The notes: generated by a model not told the origin, from the letters alone. A stretch of 43,910 nt of DNA from Candidatus Obscuribacterales bacterium (GCA_020050685.1 JAGVKG010000015.1:1-43910), one strand, 5' to 3'. Numbered from the stretch's first letter, positions 7,339 through 15,744 are shown. Made by a program: numbers and translations.

Positions 7339-7713
7339 TTACTTTGTTTCCTCTATTGTTTCAAGCACGATTGCAGTAGAACCTTTACGTACATATACTT
7401 CACCAGTTGCCTTTACTTTCAATCCGCCAAACTTCGCCAGACGATAATTCTGACCGAGTGCCGGCATTTTCTTGTCCACCGGCAAATAGACAGTGCCATC
7501 CTCGGCCACAATCACAAGCGGCGAGCCGGCAGCAGCACATTCCATTGCGCACTCATGGCTAATCGGTTTGGAAATATTCTTGGTGTAGTAACAAGCTGAG
7601 TCGTAGACATGGCCAATAATTGTCGCCTTCTTACCTTGCGCCAATGTCGCAGGGTTCAACGTGAGCAAAAGTGCCGATGCCAGCAAGAAATATTTGCCGA
7701 ATTGCTTTGTCAT
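7339..7713 (-). CDS. Exported Cys/His-containing small protein, hypothetical
   Basis: 124 residues with a clear signal peptide (hydrophobic YFLLASALLLTL, cleavage near LAQG). The mature part begins as a beta-strand-rich fold, GHVYDSACYY, then HECAMECAAAGSPLVIVAEDG, so one Cys, one His and two further Cys sit close together, as in small metal- or redox-binding periplasmic proteins. I recognise the general pattern of single-domain exported proteins with this Cys/His cluster but know no function. SD AGGA lies 9 bases before the ATG. It is the first gene of a two-gene unit with the DUF429 gene. Confidence 0.7.
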   Translation of the reverse strand: MTKQFGKYFLLASALLLTLNPATLAQGKKATIIGHVYDSACYYTKNISKPISHECAMECAAAGSPLVIVAEDGTVYLPVDKKMPALGQNYRLAKFGGLKVKATGEVYVRKGSTAIVLETIEETK

Positions 7714-7891
7714 GTTTCAAATTCCTGTTTGCATAGTAATTACCCAGCAAGCTATATCTTCCCGAATCTCAAGGAAATTCGTATTTTGCACCTTGCACTA
7801 TGAGCAAATGTAAAGTAGAACTTAACTTGGGCTGCTGACAACCGGTTACAATATCAGCAACTTTGCTAAAACAATATTGCGGGTTCATATC

Positions 7892-8065
7892 ATGACGTTT
7901 TTAATCGCACTGGAAGAAGGAATGATCGGCATTCTGCCGTGGCTGAACAATATTGGCGGATTGGCAGCAATCCTCACCGTCCTAATTGTCGCCTCGTTTG
8001 GCACAGTGTTATACCTTGTGCTCAAGTCCGCCTACTTCTCAGAAGAGTCGCAGCAGCTCTACTAA
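7892..8065 (+). CDS. Small single-pass membrane protein, 57 aa
   Basis: The frame is open from a TTG at 7877, but the ATG at 7892 is the likelier start. The product has a short acidic N-terminal part (MTFLIALEEGMIGILPWLNN), one long hydrophobic segment LAAILTVLIVASFGTVLYLVL (about residues 21-41), and a polar tail KSAYFSEESQQLY. Its size and layout resemble small subunits of membrane complexes, but I cannot name a partner. The RBS is weak. It is separated from neighbours by about 175 bases upstream and 500 downstream, so it is likely transcribed alone. Confidence 0.55.
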   Translation: MTFLIALEEGMIGILPWLNNIGGLAAILTVLIVASFGTVLYLVLKSAYFSEESQQLY

Positions 8066-8171
8066 GAGCCGCCTGTACGTTCAATTATTGTCATAGTAAA
8101 AACAGGCTGGATGACGAGCTTGCAATCCCGCAGCGATTTTGCGAAAGTCAAAATGACTTGCGAGATTCCAT

Positions 8172-8210
8172 ATCAGGGTCAATGTCTGGGATCAATGACT
8201 GGGGTCAATC
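8172..8210. repeat. Three 13-bp-spaced TCAAT repeats
   Basis: GGGTCAATG, GGGATCAATG and GGGTCAATC occur with TCAAT at 8179, 8192 and 8205, exactly 13 bp apart. A more degenerate fourth unit follows. The period is not a multiple of three, so this is not a protein repeat. It may be a remnant tandem duplication or binding-site array. Confidence 0.4.
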
Positions 8211-8485
8211 GATCGGACTAATTAATCGGGCCAACCCAACCAGCGCTAACGGCAACACCGTAAAGCAGAACGGCCATGACTATCCCCTCGAGGACCCAGA
8301 ATCCAAATTCACCGTCTGATGAAAACATTGTTTCTCACCCGTAAAACAAAGTGGTGGCAAATGCGCCAGAGATTGTGCTTAAGCACGCCTGGCATGAACG
8401 CCACGCACTATCCTATATCTCAGCTGCGACAATGCAAGCGGGAAAGCACGAAAGTAGTGGTGATCTTCCCATCTTTAGCCCAAAT

Positions 8486-8512
8486 CTGCTACTGTTTTAG
8501 CAGTGCTAGCAG
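8486..8512. promoter_or_regulatory. Bulged hairpin upstream of class V aminotransferase
   Basis: CTGCTA-CTG-TTTTAG-CAG-TGC-TAGCAG forms an outer 6-bp and inner 3-bp stem, 52 bases upstream of the aminotransferase start. It could be a leader hairpin or operator. No further support. Confidence 0.3.
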
Positions 8513-8563
8513 GGCTGGTTTGTCCACCCTGACTACAATAATTCTCAGCGGACGTGAAGCAAT

Positions 8564-9721
8564 ATGATGATTTCTTCCATAGATAACAAAATTCAAGAAC
8601 AGTGGTTGCCGGCCAGCGATGGTTCAATTTACTTGAACAACGGCAGTTGCGGGCGCAAGCCAAAGGTTGTCCTTGATGCAATTTCTCAAGGCACGCAGAA
8701 ACTAAATCTCAACCCGACCTTATTTACTTTCCTTGATACCACTATGCGCAACGAGGCTTGCCAGGCTGCTGCCACCGCCTTTGGTATTGCACCGGAATCA
8801 ATCATGCTTACATCAAGCACAACATCCGGCCTGCAACAAATTGCCCAAAGCTTTCTCCTAAAACCTGGCGATGAATTAGTAACAACTGATCATGAGCACG
8901 GCAGCTGGAAAACAATTTGCAAATATTTAGAAGAGACGCGCGGCATTGTAGTCCGTCGCTATCAAGTCGATCCGCTGGACGGCAGTAAGGCACTTTGCCA
9001 AGGCATGTTAGAACTTGTCACAGCCAAAACTCGCCTGGTGGAAGTAAGTGAAATAGATTGCTTTTCCGGTTGGAGACCAGATCTCACGCAGCTTGTCGAC
9101 TCGTTGAACAAAGCCCAAATTCCACTTCTAGTTGATGGTGCACATTCACCAGGACAAGGACCATGCACACCTTCGCGTTATCCCTTGTGGGTCGGTTCGG
9201 GTCACAAATGGCTTGGCGGTCCAAATGGAACTGGCTTTACCTATGTGGCACCACATTTGATACCACTTCTCAAACCGGTTTGGCTCGGCGATCACTATTA
9301 TGATTTCACCGAATCCAATCTCTTGCGTTTTGAATGTCTCGGCACCACCGATCAAGTTCGTTGGCTTGGCTTAACCGAAGCACTGAAACTTTGGCTGGAA
9401 CTCAAGCCGGAAGCAATTGCCCAACGACAAAAAGAGTTAGTTGGCTATCTACGCACGAGTTTAAATTCTCTGCCCAATGTGGAAATTCGCACGCCGAACA
9501 TTGCCCAAGAATCAACCGGCATGGTGACATTCACCTGGCAACCGGATGAGGTGCTCGTGCCCGACCTGCAACAAACGCTCTGGAGCGAGTTCCGCATTTG
9601 GGTGCAGCCAGACTTCTTCTATGGGCAACAAGGGCATGGCATGCGAATTTCCTGCCATCCTGCCACCACAGAACACGAAATAGACAGATTAATTCAAAGC
9701 TTAATAACGCTTTTAGCGTAG
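8564..9721 (+). CDS. Class V PLP-dependent aminotransferase/epimerase-like enzyme
   Basis: 385 residues with the fold-type I class V pattern: IYLNNGSCG near residue 22-30, the PLP-contacting LLVDGAHSPGQ (Asp 191), and the Schiff-base lysine in GSGHKWLGGPNGTGF (Lys 215). The layout is closest to isopenicillin-N-epimerase-like and cysteine desulfurase-like members. The class V Cys loop of SufS is not seen, so it is not a standard cysteine desulfurase. Substrate is unknown. The dedicated sufS lies elsewhere in the window. The YheT-type hydrolase starts 37 bases downstream on the same strand and may be cotranscribed. Confidence 0.85.
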   Translation: MMISSIDNKIQEQWLPASDGSIYLNNGSCGRKPKVVLDAISQGTQKLNLNPTLFTFLDTTMRNEACQAAATAFGIAPESIMLTSSTTSGLQQIAQSFLLKPGDELVTTDHEHGSWKTICKYLEETRGIVVRRYQVDPLDGSKALCQGMLELVTAKTRLVEVSEIDCFSGWRPDLTQLVDSLNKAQIPLLVDGAHSPGQGPCTPSRYPLWVGSGHKWLGGPNGTGFTYVAPHLIPLLKPVWLGDHYYDFTESNLLRFECLGTTDQVRWLGLTEALKLWLELKPEAIAQRQKELVGYLRTSLNSLPNVEIRTPNIAQESTGMVTFTWQPDEVLVPDLQQTLWSEFRIWVQPDFFYGQQGHGMRISCHPATTEHEIDRLIQSLITLLA

Positions 9722-9758
9722 CCAATCTTGGAAACTTTTCCTATACTGGCCAGATATC

Positions 9759-10778
9759 ATGCCTAAAAACATGCATCATCCTGAATTTGTTCCTCATCCT
9801 TTGTTATCCAATGGACATTTGATGACGATTGTACCTGCGCTGTGGCCACGCAAGTTTTCAGCGGCGGTTCGTTCTGGCGTACGGAAAATCGTCGAAGTGG
9901 AACCGGGCGTAAAAATTCTCACCTGGCACCACATGCAACCATCGCCTATGGGCAAGCCTACAATCATTCTGGTTCATGGGCTTGAAGGCTCTGCCGATTC
10001 TTCTGGTGTGTGCGGCACTACGCAAAAGGCTTATATGCATGGCATGAATGTCGTGCGAATGAATTTGCGCAATTGTGGTGGCACTCACAATCTCACGCCC
10101 ACTCTTTACGACTCAGGCATGAGCGAGGACGTAATTTCTCTCGTACGTCAGTTGCGCGAGAAGGACAAACACAATCCAATCTTCGTTGCCGGCTGGTCGA
10201 TGGGTGGAAATATTGTTTTGAAGGCGGCAGCCGAGCTAAAGAAAGATGGCCCTTCTCTCTTATCTGGTGTTTGTGCAATTTCGCCGCCATTAGACTTGTC
10301 CACTTCCATGCTTGCTTTGGAGCGGGGTTTCAACCAACTCTACGAGCGGCATTTTTTACAAAACATGAAGTCCGATTTGCGGGAAAAAGCTAAATTATTC
10401 CCGGAGCTTTACGACCCGAGATATTTGAGGCGCATCAAGAAAATGCGGCAGTTTGATGATCATTACACGGCACCGATAGGTGGTTATGGCACTGCCGAGA
10501 ATTATTATCACGCCGCCAGCACTCTGCCAATTCTTGGACAGATTTGCGTGCCCACGCTGATTATTCATGCGCAAGACGATCCGCTAATTCCGTTTGCGCC
10601 ATTTCAGTCACCTAATTTGAAGACTCCCTATATCCGGCTTTTGGCACCTAAACATGGCGGGCACGTTGGCTTTGTCCACAAGGATAATGAGGCAGCACCG
10701 CACTTTGATCGCTTTTGGGCAGAAAACCGCGTGGTGAACTTTAGCCAGCAAGTTATGAAAAATATCAGCGCCGGGTAA
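9759..10778 (+). CDS. YheT-type alpha/beta hydrolase (UPF0017)
   Basis: 339 residues. The family opening EFVPHPLLSNGHLMTIVPALWP is present. An oxyanion region ILVHGLEGSADSSG (70-83), nucleophile elbow GWSMGG (Ser 147), acid segment HAQDDPLIPF and the terminal His in GGHVGFVH complete a catalytic triad. Members are hydrolases/esterases of lipid-like substrates with poorly defined physiology. It follows the class V enzyme in the same direction. Confidence 0.85.
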   Translation: MPKNMHHPEFVPHPLLSNGHLMTIVPALWPRKFSAAVRSGVRKIVEVEPGVKILTWHHMQPSPMGKPTIILVHGLEGSADSSGVCGTTQKAYMHGMNVVRMNLRNCGGTHNLTPTLYDSGMSEDVISLVRQLREKDKHNPIFVAGWSMGGNIVLKAAAELKKDGPSLLSGVCAISPPLDLSTSMLALERGFNQLYERHFLQNMKSDLREKAKLFPELYDPRYLRRIKKMRQFDDHYTAPIGGYGTAENYYHAASTLPILGQICVPTLIIHAQDDPLIPFAPFQSPNLKTPYIRLLAPKHGGHVGFVHKDNEAAPHFDRFWAENRVVNFSQQVMKNISAG

Positions 10779-11085
10779 CTTAAATATTACGGTGATTCGC
10801 CGCTCGAAGTTGCCGCAAAATCATCATTTAGATATCTCCTGGATATACTATATATTTCTTTAGTCGTTATCCGACACCCGGCAACACATATGCAATTGGC
10901 GGCATTGAGCTATGAGTGGAAAGAATCGCGCCTAGACTGTAATCTAATAGATTGTAATTGTTTGGTTGGCGCGTAATTTTTATCAAACGTTGCGCAACAC
11001 GGTGGATGAAATCAAGAGATCCGTGGAATATGCAACGTACGGGATAACAAGAGGGACGCCCGCTAGAAAAGATAAGGAGACGTAA
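10779..11085. other. 307-base intergenic region
   Basis: No gene is supported. Around 10938-10960 there is a direct repeat TGTAAT overlapping the palindrome AATCTAATAGATT, a possible regulatory site for the downstream exported protein. The region ends with AGGAG, part of that gene's RBS. No terminator was seen for the YheT gene. Confidence 0.35.
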
Positions 11086-11490
11086 GTGAAAAATTCTAAG
11101 TTGGCTTTACTACTTTCGCTGTGCATGACAGCAGGCATGTTTGCACCAGCCCTTGCAGCCGATAGCGAGCCGCTCGATATGGTAGTTGATGCTTCCCTGA
11201 TGCCAACCCGCGCAGCAGGAGCAGTTTGTGGAGTTCTAATTGGCATGCCTGTTGCTGCAGTGCGCCAAACATACAAGAACTATGTCAGCATGACCACATC
11301 AATGGCTGATAAGATCGGCGGACACGAGTGTGGACCTTCTTGCGCAGTAGCCTCAATCGGCACCATTCCTGCCTCAATTGTTGTCGGGACTGCTCTCGGC
11401 ATTTATCATGGCGGCAAGAACGGCATTAACGGTTTCAACCAACCGTTCAATCCGCAATCGTTCAGCGTGACCAAAGACTACGAAGAATAA
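11086..11490 (+). CDS. Exported hypothetical protein with glycine-rich hydrophobic segments
   Basis: 134 residues from a GTG preceded by AGGAG with a 7-base spacer. The signal peptide KLALLLSLCMTAGMFAPALA ends near residue 25. The mature protein has two small-residue-rich hydrophobic stretches, AAGAVCGVLIGMPVAAV and GTIPASIVVGTALGIYHGG, resembling glycine-zipper-type membrane-interacting helices, separated by a CGPSC pair (residues 83-87) that could form a disulfide. The tail is polar. Function is unknown. It is followed by a terminator shared with the convergent protease gene. Confidence 0.7.
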   Translation: MKNSKLALLLSLCMTAGMFAPALAADSEPLDMVVDASLMPTRAAGAVCGVLIGMPVAAVRQTYKNYVSMTTSMADKIGGHECGPSCAVASIGTIPASIVVGTALGIYHGGKNGINGFNQPFNPQSFSVTKDYEE

Positions 11491-11511
11491 GTCCAGGTCA
11501 TAAATTAGTGA

Positions 11512-11540
11512 GAAGGGCGGCTTTCGGGTCGCCCTTTTTA
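11512..11540. terminator. Bidirectional terminator between convergent genes
   Basis: AAGGGCG...CGCCCTT followed by TTTTTA on the plus strand. It lies 21 bases after the stop of the exported protein and abuts the stop of the minus-strand protease gene. The A-rich left side is short, so it is stronger in the plus direction. Confidence 0.75.
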
Positions 11541-13946
11541 TTTCGTCAACTGATCCATTTTCTGCCTAGCAAGCTGCGACGATGGATAGAAGTGCAAGAT
11601 TTCTTTCAGCGCAGCTTGCAGAGACTGCGCGTCGCCATAAAGCTCGCGCAGCTTGACTCGATACCAAAGCGCCTGCCAATTTGTTGGATCAAGATTCAAG
11701 GCTTTGTTGACATACTGCTGCATTTCAGCAAACTGCCTCTTGCGATAAAGATGTACGGCAGCATCTACATTTACTTGCGGGTCATCAGGAGCAAAGCGCA
11801 GGGCATCTGAAATTGTTCTGTCCGCTTCGGCAAATTGCCCCTTGTCGCTGTAAAGCAAACTGAAGTCAGCCAGAATATGTCCTTTGATCGGCTTATCGTT
11901 TAACTGCTCGGAAAGTTTCAGCGCGCGAGCAAAATGATCATAAGCTACCGGTGCTTGATCCGGCCTGGACAAATCCTTAGCCATCACACGATGTGTATTT
12001 CCCAATCGCCCCAATAGAATTGCTTGCGCCTTTTGATCTTTTTGAGCAACCGCCACGTTAAGTGCGCGGCGATAGGTTTGCGCTGCCAAACGATAATCTC
12101 TTTGCACAACCAGGCTGGTATCGCCTTGTGCTGTCAATTTGCTGATCTCTTGTTTGGCCTTAAACAAAGGATTCATATAAAGGCTAAGATGGCCGGTTTT
12201 GTAGTTCAAAGAAACTATAAAGTTTTGCCAAAATGGATTGCCTAAAATGCCAATCGTGGATTTATCCGCAAAAGTAATTCGCGCCGGCTCCTTAGCATTG
12301 GCACCTTTGAAAGCGAAATTGACGTTGTTGACGCTTTGCGTACCAAATGACACTGAATCAACTGGTACAGTCATTAGTACAAGAGGATTGCCATCCAAAC
12401 CAAAACCGTCTTGTCTTTGCGCAGACTTTCCTTGCAAATACTTTTCTGCAATTGTACGCGGCAGACTGTTAATCGCCGCACCGGTGTCGATCAAGAAGTC
12501 AACTTCTTCTTTGCCATTGATCATGCCTTTGATTGTCGGGGCAATGTCCACATGCGTGACCGGCACAATAGTTGCTTGCGGATTAATAGCAAGCTTACCA
12601 GGATCGGACAATGTGGCAGTTTGCTTGGCATAATCAATTGTCAAAGCAAACTGACTGAGAAAATCGTTGCCGATAATCCCGGCAATCAATCGTCCGAGCT
12701 GGCGAGACTCTGCTGTTAGATCGCAAATAATTGCCGGCGCATCCTGAACCGCTAAATTTCCAACTTCCAACTTCGCCAAGTTGGTGGTTTGCGCTGAAAG
12801 ACTGCCACTGGCAGAAGCAATGTTCAGTGCCCCTTGCTTTTCCAAAAGCATTGAGGCGGCCACGCGCCTGTCGATTACCGTTTGGCTTGCCCCAGTATCA
12901 AGAAGAAAGTCCACTGGTTGGCGATCGTTTACTCGCACCTTGATCAAGATCTCGTGATCGAGATAAACAAATGGCAAAATGATTGGTTGCGTAAGTTGTA
13001 TCGAAGTAATTTCCTTCGGGCGCTCGAAAAGCGCGTCGTCAACAGGATCGGCGAGATTGATTTTTTCCAGCACCAATTCACGCACATAGTTTTTGTTGGC
13101 ATATTCTTTTTGGTTGAATGCCACCATGGTGCCAGCCACAGCATGCCAATCACTAAACTCAAGCATGACTTCAGTTTCAACGCCTGTCTGTTTTGGATCT
13201 TTGCTCACGGCCTTTGCCTTGTAAGAGAGCGCAGTTACCAAATGCGTTTCAGGATTGATAAAAAACGTCACTGGCGAATCGTCATTTCGCTGCATTTCGA
13301 TAGCAATAGCCGGCATCATCTTATATTGCGTGCGGCCAAGCAAACGAAATGTGTAGCCCGGCTCCTGCCAATGGCTCAGGCTTGCCGGATCGTGATCAGC
13401 TTCTTGTTCTAAAAGCTTGAGCGCATCATCACTTAATTTTGTTACGCGCCTACCGAATGCTCGCCAGCCAGAAGCACCATCAAAAGCAGTCACGCAAGAA
13501 AAGTGCAAGGGCAAATAACCAGATTCGTTAGGCGATTGTGCTGTCGATTGCGGGTCAGGAAAGCGGCGATTTGCATCTTGGGCATTGCCCAAATCTAGCC
13601 TGAGTTTAGATCCCTTCCTAATTTGTCTAAAGACATATGAACCAGCAGCTCCACCAAGCGCTTTTTCTCGTCCAAATAATATTGAACTTTGCAAAAGACG
13701 AGCTAAAGCTTCTTTGCCACCATAAGCTTTGAGAATCTCGTTCATTATTGAATTGATCTCAAGGCTCGAGTTCACATCCAGCTTAGGGGGAGCGGCACCT
13801 GCGCTGTCTTTTGTTTGTGGATTAGTTGATTGACCGGAGACATCATTGCCCAAAGCAAAAGCCGGCAACAACTGCGATGTAGCCAAAGCAAGTGCGCAAG
13901 CAGCGATTACGAGTTTGGAATAATTGCTTTGACTCGGTTTGCTCAC
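11538..13946 (-). CDS. Exported double retropepsin-like aspartic protease with C-terminal TPR repeats
   Basis: 802 residues, GTG start six bases after kdsA. A signal peptide (ALALATSQLLPAFA) is followed by a lipoprotein-carrier-like domain starting ILKAYGGKEALARL. Two successive retropepsin-like domains follow, with active-site motifs LLDTGASQT (near 349) and LIDTGAAIN (near 485). Each ends in an IxGNxF strand (GIIGNDF, GILGNPF). The last ~190 residues are TPR-like (DYRLAAQTYRRAL, AYDHFARALKLSEQL, ALNLDPTNWQALWY). One chain carrying both halves could form an intramolecular pseudo-dimer. A periplasmic role in envelope proteolysis is inferred. Target unknown. Confidence 0.85.
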   Translation of the reverse strand: MSKPSQSNYSKLVIAACALALATSQLLPAFALGNDVSGQSTNPQTKDSAGAAPPKLDVNSSLEINSIMNEILKAYGGKEALARLLQSSILFGREKALGGAAGSYVFRQIRKGSKLRLDLGNAQDANRRFPDPQSTAQSPNESGYLPLHFSCVTAFDGASGWRAFGRRVTKLSDDALKLLEQEADHDPASLSHWQEPGYTFRLLGRTQYKMMPAIAIEMQRNDDSPVTFFINPETHLVTALSYKAKAVSKDPKQTGVETEVMLEFSDWHAVAGTMVAFNQKEYANKNYVRELVLEKINLADPVDDALFERPKEITSIQLTQPIILPFVYLDHEILIKVRVNDRQPVDFLLDTGASQTVIDRRVAASMLLEKQGALNIASASGSLSAQTTNLAKLEVGNLAVQDAPAIICDLTAESRQLGRLIAGIIGNDFLSQFALTIDYAKQTATLSDPGKLAINPQATIVPVTHVDIAPTIKGMINGKEEVDFLIDTGAAINSLPRTIAEKYLQGKSAQRQDGFGLDGNPLVLMTVPVDSVSFGTQSVNNVNFAFKGANAKEPARITFADKSTIGILGNPFWQNFIVSLNYKTGHLSLYMNPLFKAKQEISKLTAQGDTSLVVQRDYRLAAQTYRRALNVAVAQKDQKAQAILLGRLGNTHRVMAKDLSRPDQAPVAYDHFARALKLSEQLNDKPIKGHILADFSLLYSDKGQFAEADRTISDALRFAPDDPQVNVDAAVHLYRKRQFAEMQQYVNKALNLDPTNWQALWYRVKLRELYGDAQSLQAALKEILHFYPSSQLARQKMDQLTK

Positions 13947-13952
13947 AGGGTT

Positions 13953-14816
13953 TTAGACAGCACTCGCCGGTGCGAATTCTACACACTTGCCTTGCTGAGG
14001 CAATGCAACTTCCGGCATGGCAGACATCACTTCGTAAAGTTTGACGCACTGGGCAATAAATTCTTCCGCTTGAGTCAAAGGTATTTGAGTCGCGCCATCG
14101 GATAAAGCCTTGTCCGGATTTGGATGTACTTCCATGAACAAACCCGAAGCGCCAGCAGCAATGGCTGCTTTGGTAAGAGTCGGAATGAATTGACGCTGTC
14201 CGCTGGAAACACCACCGGCACCGGAAGGAAGTTGCACGGAATGCGTAGCATCAAAAATCACTGGCACGCCTTGCTCTTGAATTATGGGAATCGAACGGAA
14301 ATCAACAACCAAATTGTTGTAACCAAATGTGGTGCCACGTTCGGTCACCGATACATTCTGATTTCCTGCTTCAGTTACTTTATTGACAGTGTGCAACATA
14401 TCTTGTGGTGCAACGAATTGTCCCTTCTTGATGTTAATTGCTTTGCCCGTGCGCGCGGCGGCAACAACCAAATCAGTTTGACGGCAAAGGAAGGCGGGAA
14501 TTTGTATCACATCAAGTACCGCTCCAGCTTGAGCGCATTGATGTGTCTCATGCACATCAGACAAAATTGGCAAACCCAACTTTTGCTTCACATCATTGAG
14601 CATTGCCAGTCCTGTTTCCAGACCTGGTCCACGAAAACTATTGATTGACGTACGATTGGCTTTGTCAAAAGAAGCTTTGAACACCAAGTTGAAGTTCAGC
14701 TTCTGTGCCAGGCTCTTCAAGGCAGACGCAGTATTGAACGCAACTTCCCACGACTCAAGCATGCAAGGTCCAGCAATAATCACCAGCTTGTTGCTTTTGC
14801 CAATTTCTAATTTCAT
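13953..14816 (-). CDS. kdsA: 2-dehydro-3-deoxyphosphooctonate aldolase (Kdo-8-P synthase), metal-dependent type
   Basis: 287 residues, normal length. It condenses phosphoenolpyruvate and arabinose-5-phosphate to Kdo-8-phosphate for lipopolysaccharide core. Conserved IAGPCMLES and SFDKANRTS motifs are present. The Cys at residue 18, the His in FDATHSVQLP, and the Glu and Asp in MEVHPNPDKALSDG match the metal ligands of Aquifex-type metal-dependent enzymes; the metal-independent E. coli type has Asn in the Cys position. It is first in an operon with the double retropepsin, and divergent from the DUF167 gene across 54 bases. It shows the organism has Kdo-containing LPS. Confidence 0.93.
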   Translation of the reverse strand: MKLEIGKSNKLVIIAGPCMLESWEVAFNTASALKSLAQKLNFNLVFKASFDKANRTSINSFRGPGLETGLAMLNDVKQKLGLPILSDVHETHQCAQAGAVLDVIQIPAFLCRQTDLVVAAARTGKAINIKKGQFVAPQDMLHTVNKVTEAGNQNVSVTERGTTFGYNNLVVDFRSIPIIQEQGVPVIFDATHSVQLPSGAGGVSSGQRQFIPTLTKAAIAAGASGLFMEVHPNPDKALSDGATQIPLTQAEEFIAQCVKLYEVMSAMPEVALPQQGKCVEFAPASAV

Positions 14817-14870
14817 GTCTACAAAATTCCTTGTTAGCCTAAAGAAGGTTCATATTCTACTATTAGAGAA

Positions 14871-15194
14871 ATGAAGCTGCCCTACATTCTATCTAACGAC
14901 CCGGCTAACGACGGTATCACCTTGGACATTCGCCTCAGTCCTGGTTCGGCTTCTTCTGCAATTGTCGGTCTGCAGAATGGGCAACTTAAAGTAAAAGTAA
15001 CCGCTCGAGCGATAGAAGGCAAGGCCAATCAAGCGCTCTGCGAATTTCTCGCTGATTATTTTCGCGTGTCTAAAAGTTCTGTAATTATTGTCCGCGGCGA
15101 AACTTCGCGCAGCAAAACTGTTTTTGTTCAAGGCAAGGGGAAAGACTTGGAAGCACGCCTGGTGCCTCTCATCAACGAGGGCCCAGGCTCTTGA
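14871..15194 (+). CDS. DUF167/YggU family protein
   Basis: 107 residues with the family core: DIRLSPGSASSAIVG, then QLKVKVTARAIEGKANQALCEFLADYF, and VIIVRGETSRSKTVFVQG. The conserved GKAN segment and R-G-x-T-S-R-x-K motif are present. The function of the family is not established. Its 3' end overlaps the convergent winged-helix-like gene by 23 bases. Confidence 0.85.
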   Translation: MKLPYILSNDPANDGITLDIRLSPGSASSAIVGLQNGQLKVKVTARAIEGKANQALCEFLADYFRVSKSSVIIVRGETSRSKTVFVQGKGKDLEARLVPLINEGPGS

Positions 15195-15513
15195 CCAGAC
15201 GATAAACCGTGTGCCCGGCTCGTTGCGACACGGGCATGACTAATCCCAGTTTGATTGCCTCAGCCAAGACTGGTCTGAGCGTGCGGATTTTCTTCATTTG
15301 CCTTGGCCCGCCTGCCATTTCAGGCAATGTCATACCAAGCGGATTCTTTTCCAAGAGCTTGACTACTTTGTTTTCTAGTGGCTTATCTGTCTTGGCAGGC
15401 TTAGATGCTGATGCACTCTCGGCTTCCGGCTCCATTTCTTGTCCATCCAACTGATCTTCTGAGTTCATCGCCAATTGCTTGCCTCGAATTTCGCTTAAGT
15501 CCTGAAGAATCAT
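15172..15513 (-). CDS. Small basic protein with winged-helix-like C-terminus
   Basis: The frame runs up to a TTG at 15552. ATGs at 15525, 15513 and 15468 are all possible and none has a strong RBS, so the start is uncertain. The middle is acidic/low complexity (EPEAESASASKPAKTDKP). The C-terminal ~70 residues (NKVVKLLEKNPLGMTLPEMA, then IRTLRPVLAEAIKLG, then HTVYRLVKSL) read as a helix-helix-helix-wing DNA-binding domain. It may be a small regulator. No target is known. It converges on the DUF167 gene with a 23-base overlap. Confidence 0.5.
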   Translation of the reverse strand: MILQDLSEIRGKQLAMNSEDQLDGQEMEPEAESASASKPAKTDKPLENKVVKLLEKNPLGMTLPEMAGGPRQMKKIRTLRPVLAEAIKLGLVMPVSQRAGHTVYRLVKSLGPR

Positions 15514-15640
15514 TACGCCATACATCAAGTTGTATAGCAAAAGCAAGTGCAAATTGATATAGTTTTTAAAGTTCCAAAAAGAAAAAGATCAAGCAAGTGC
15601 CCGCGACAAAGCGTGGCACCGGCCGAAGGAACGACTAGGA

Positions 15641-15726
15641 CGAGTGCCAGGGAAGCAAGCAAAGGATTGCGATGAGCAATCCGCAGCGAGCGTCAAAAGA
15701 GCGGAGGAGCCGAAAGGCGACGGAGC
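15641..15726 (+). repeat. Two-hairpin repeat element, copy E, upstream of the GH57 gene
   Basis: CGAGTGCC, AGCAAGCAAA, hairpin 1 GGATTGC-GAT-GAGCAATCC, linker GCAGCGAGCGTCAAAAGAG, CGGAGGA, hairpin 2 GCC-GAAA-GGC, ACGGAGC. It is collinear with copy D in the tRNA spacer. It ends 8 bases before the AAGGAG ribosome-binding site of the GH57 gene, so in the mRNA it would be a structured leader. Confidence 0.75.
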
Positions 15727-15744
15727 TCTTACATAAGGAGTCGA

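Larger units (their letters stand above)
8066..8563. other. 498-base stretch without a convincing gene
   Basis: No frame here combines a plausible start, RBS and protein-like composition. It contains a 13-bp-period TCAATG repeat near 8172-8210 and a bulged hairpin at 8486-8512 ahead of the class V aminotransferase gene. No tRNA, tmRNA or riboswitch pattern was recognised. Confidence 0.4.

Noticed and set aside
7892-8065. Cytochrome b6f or photosystem small subunit
   Set aside because: Size and one TM helix alone are not enough, and no photosynthesis gene is nearby.
7939-8567. Two plus-strand ORFs in the 8.0-8.6 kb gap
   Set aside because: No ribosome-binding site, composition not protein-like, and the first overlaps the small membrane protein gene out of frame.
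12882-13412. 176-codon plus-strand ORF
   Set aside because: Antisense to the well-supported double retropepsin gene; no protein-like motifs.
14124-14648. 174-codon plus-strand ORF
   Set aside because: Antisense shadow of kdsA.
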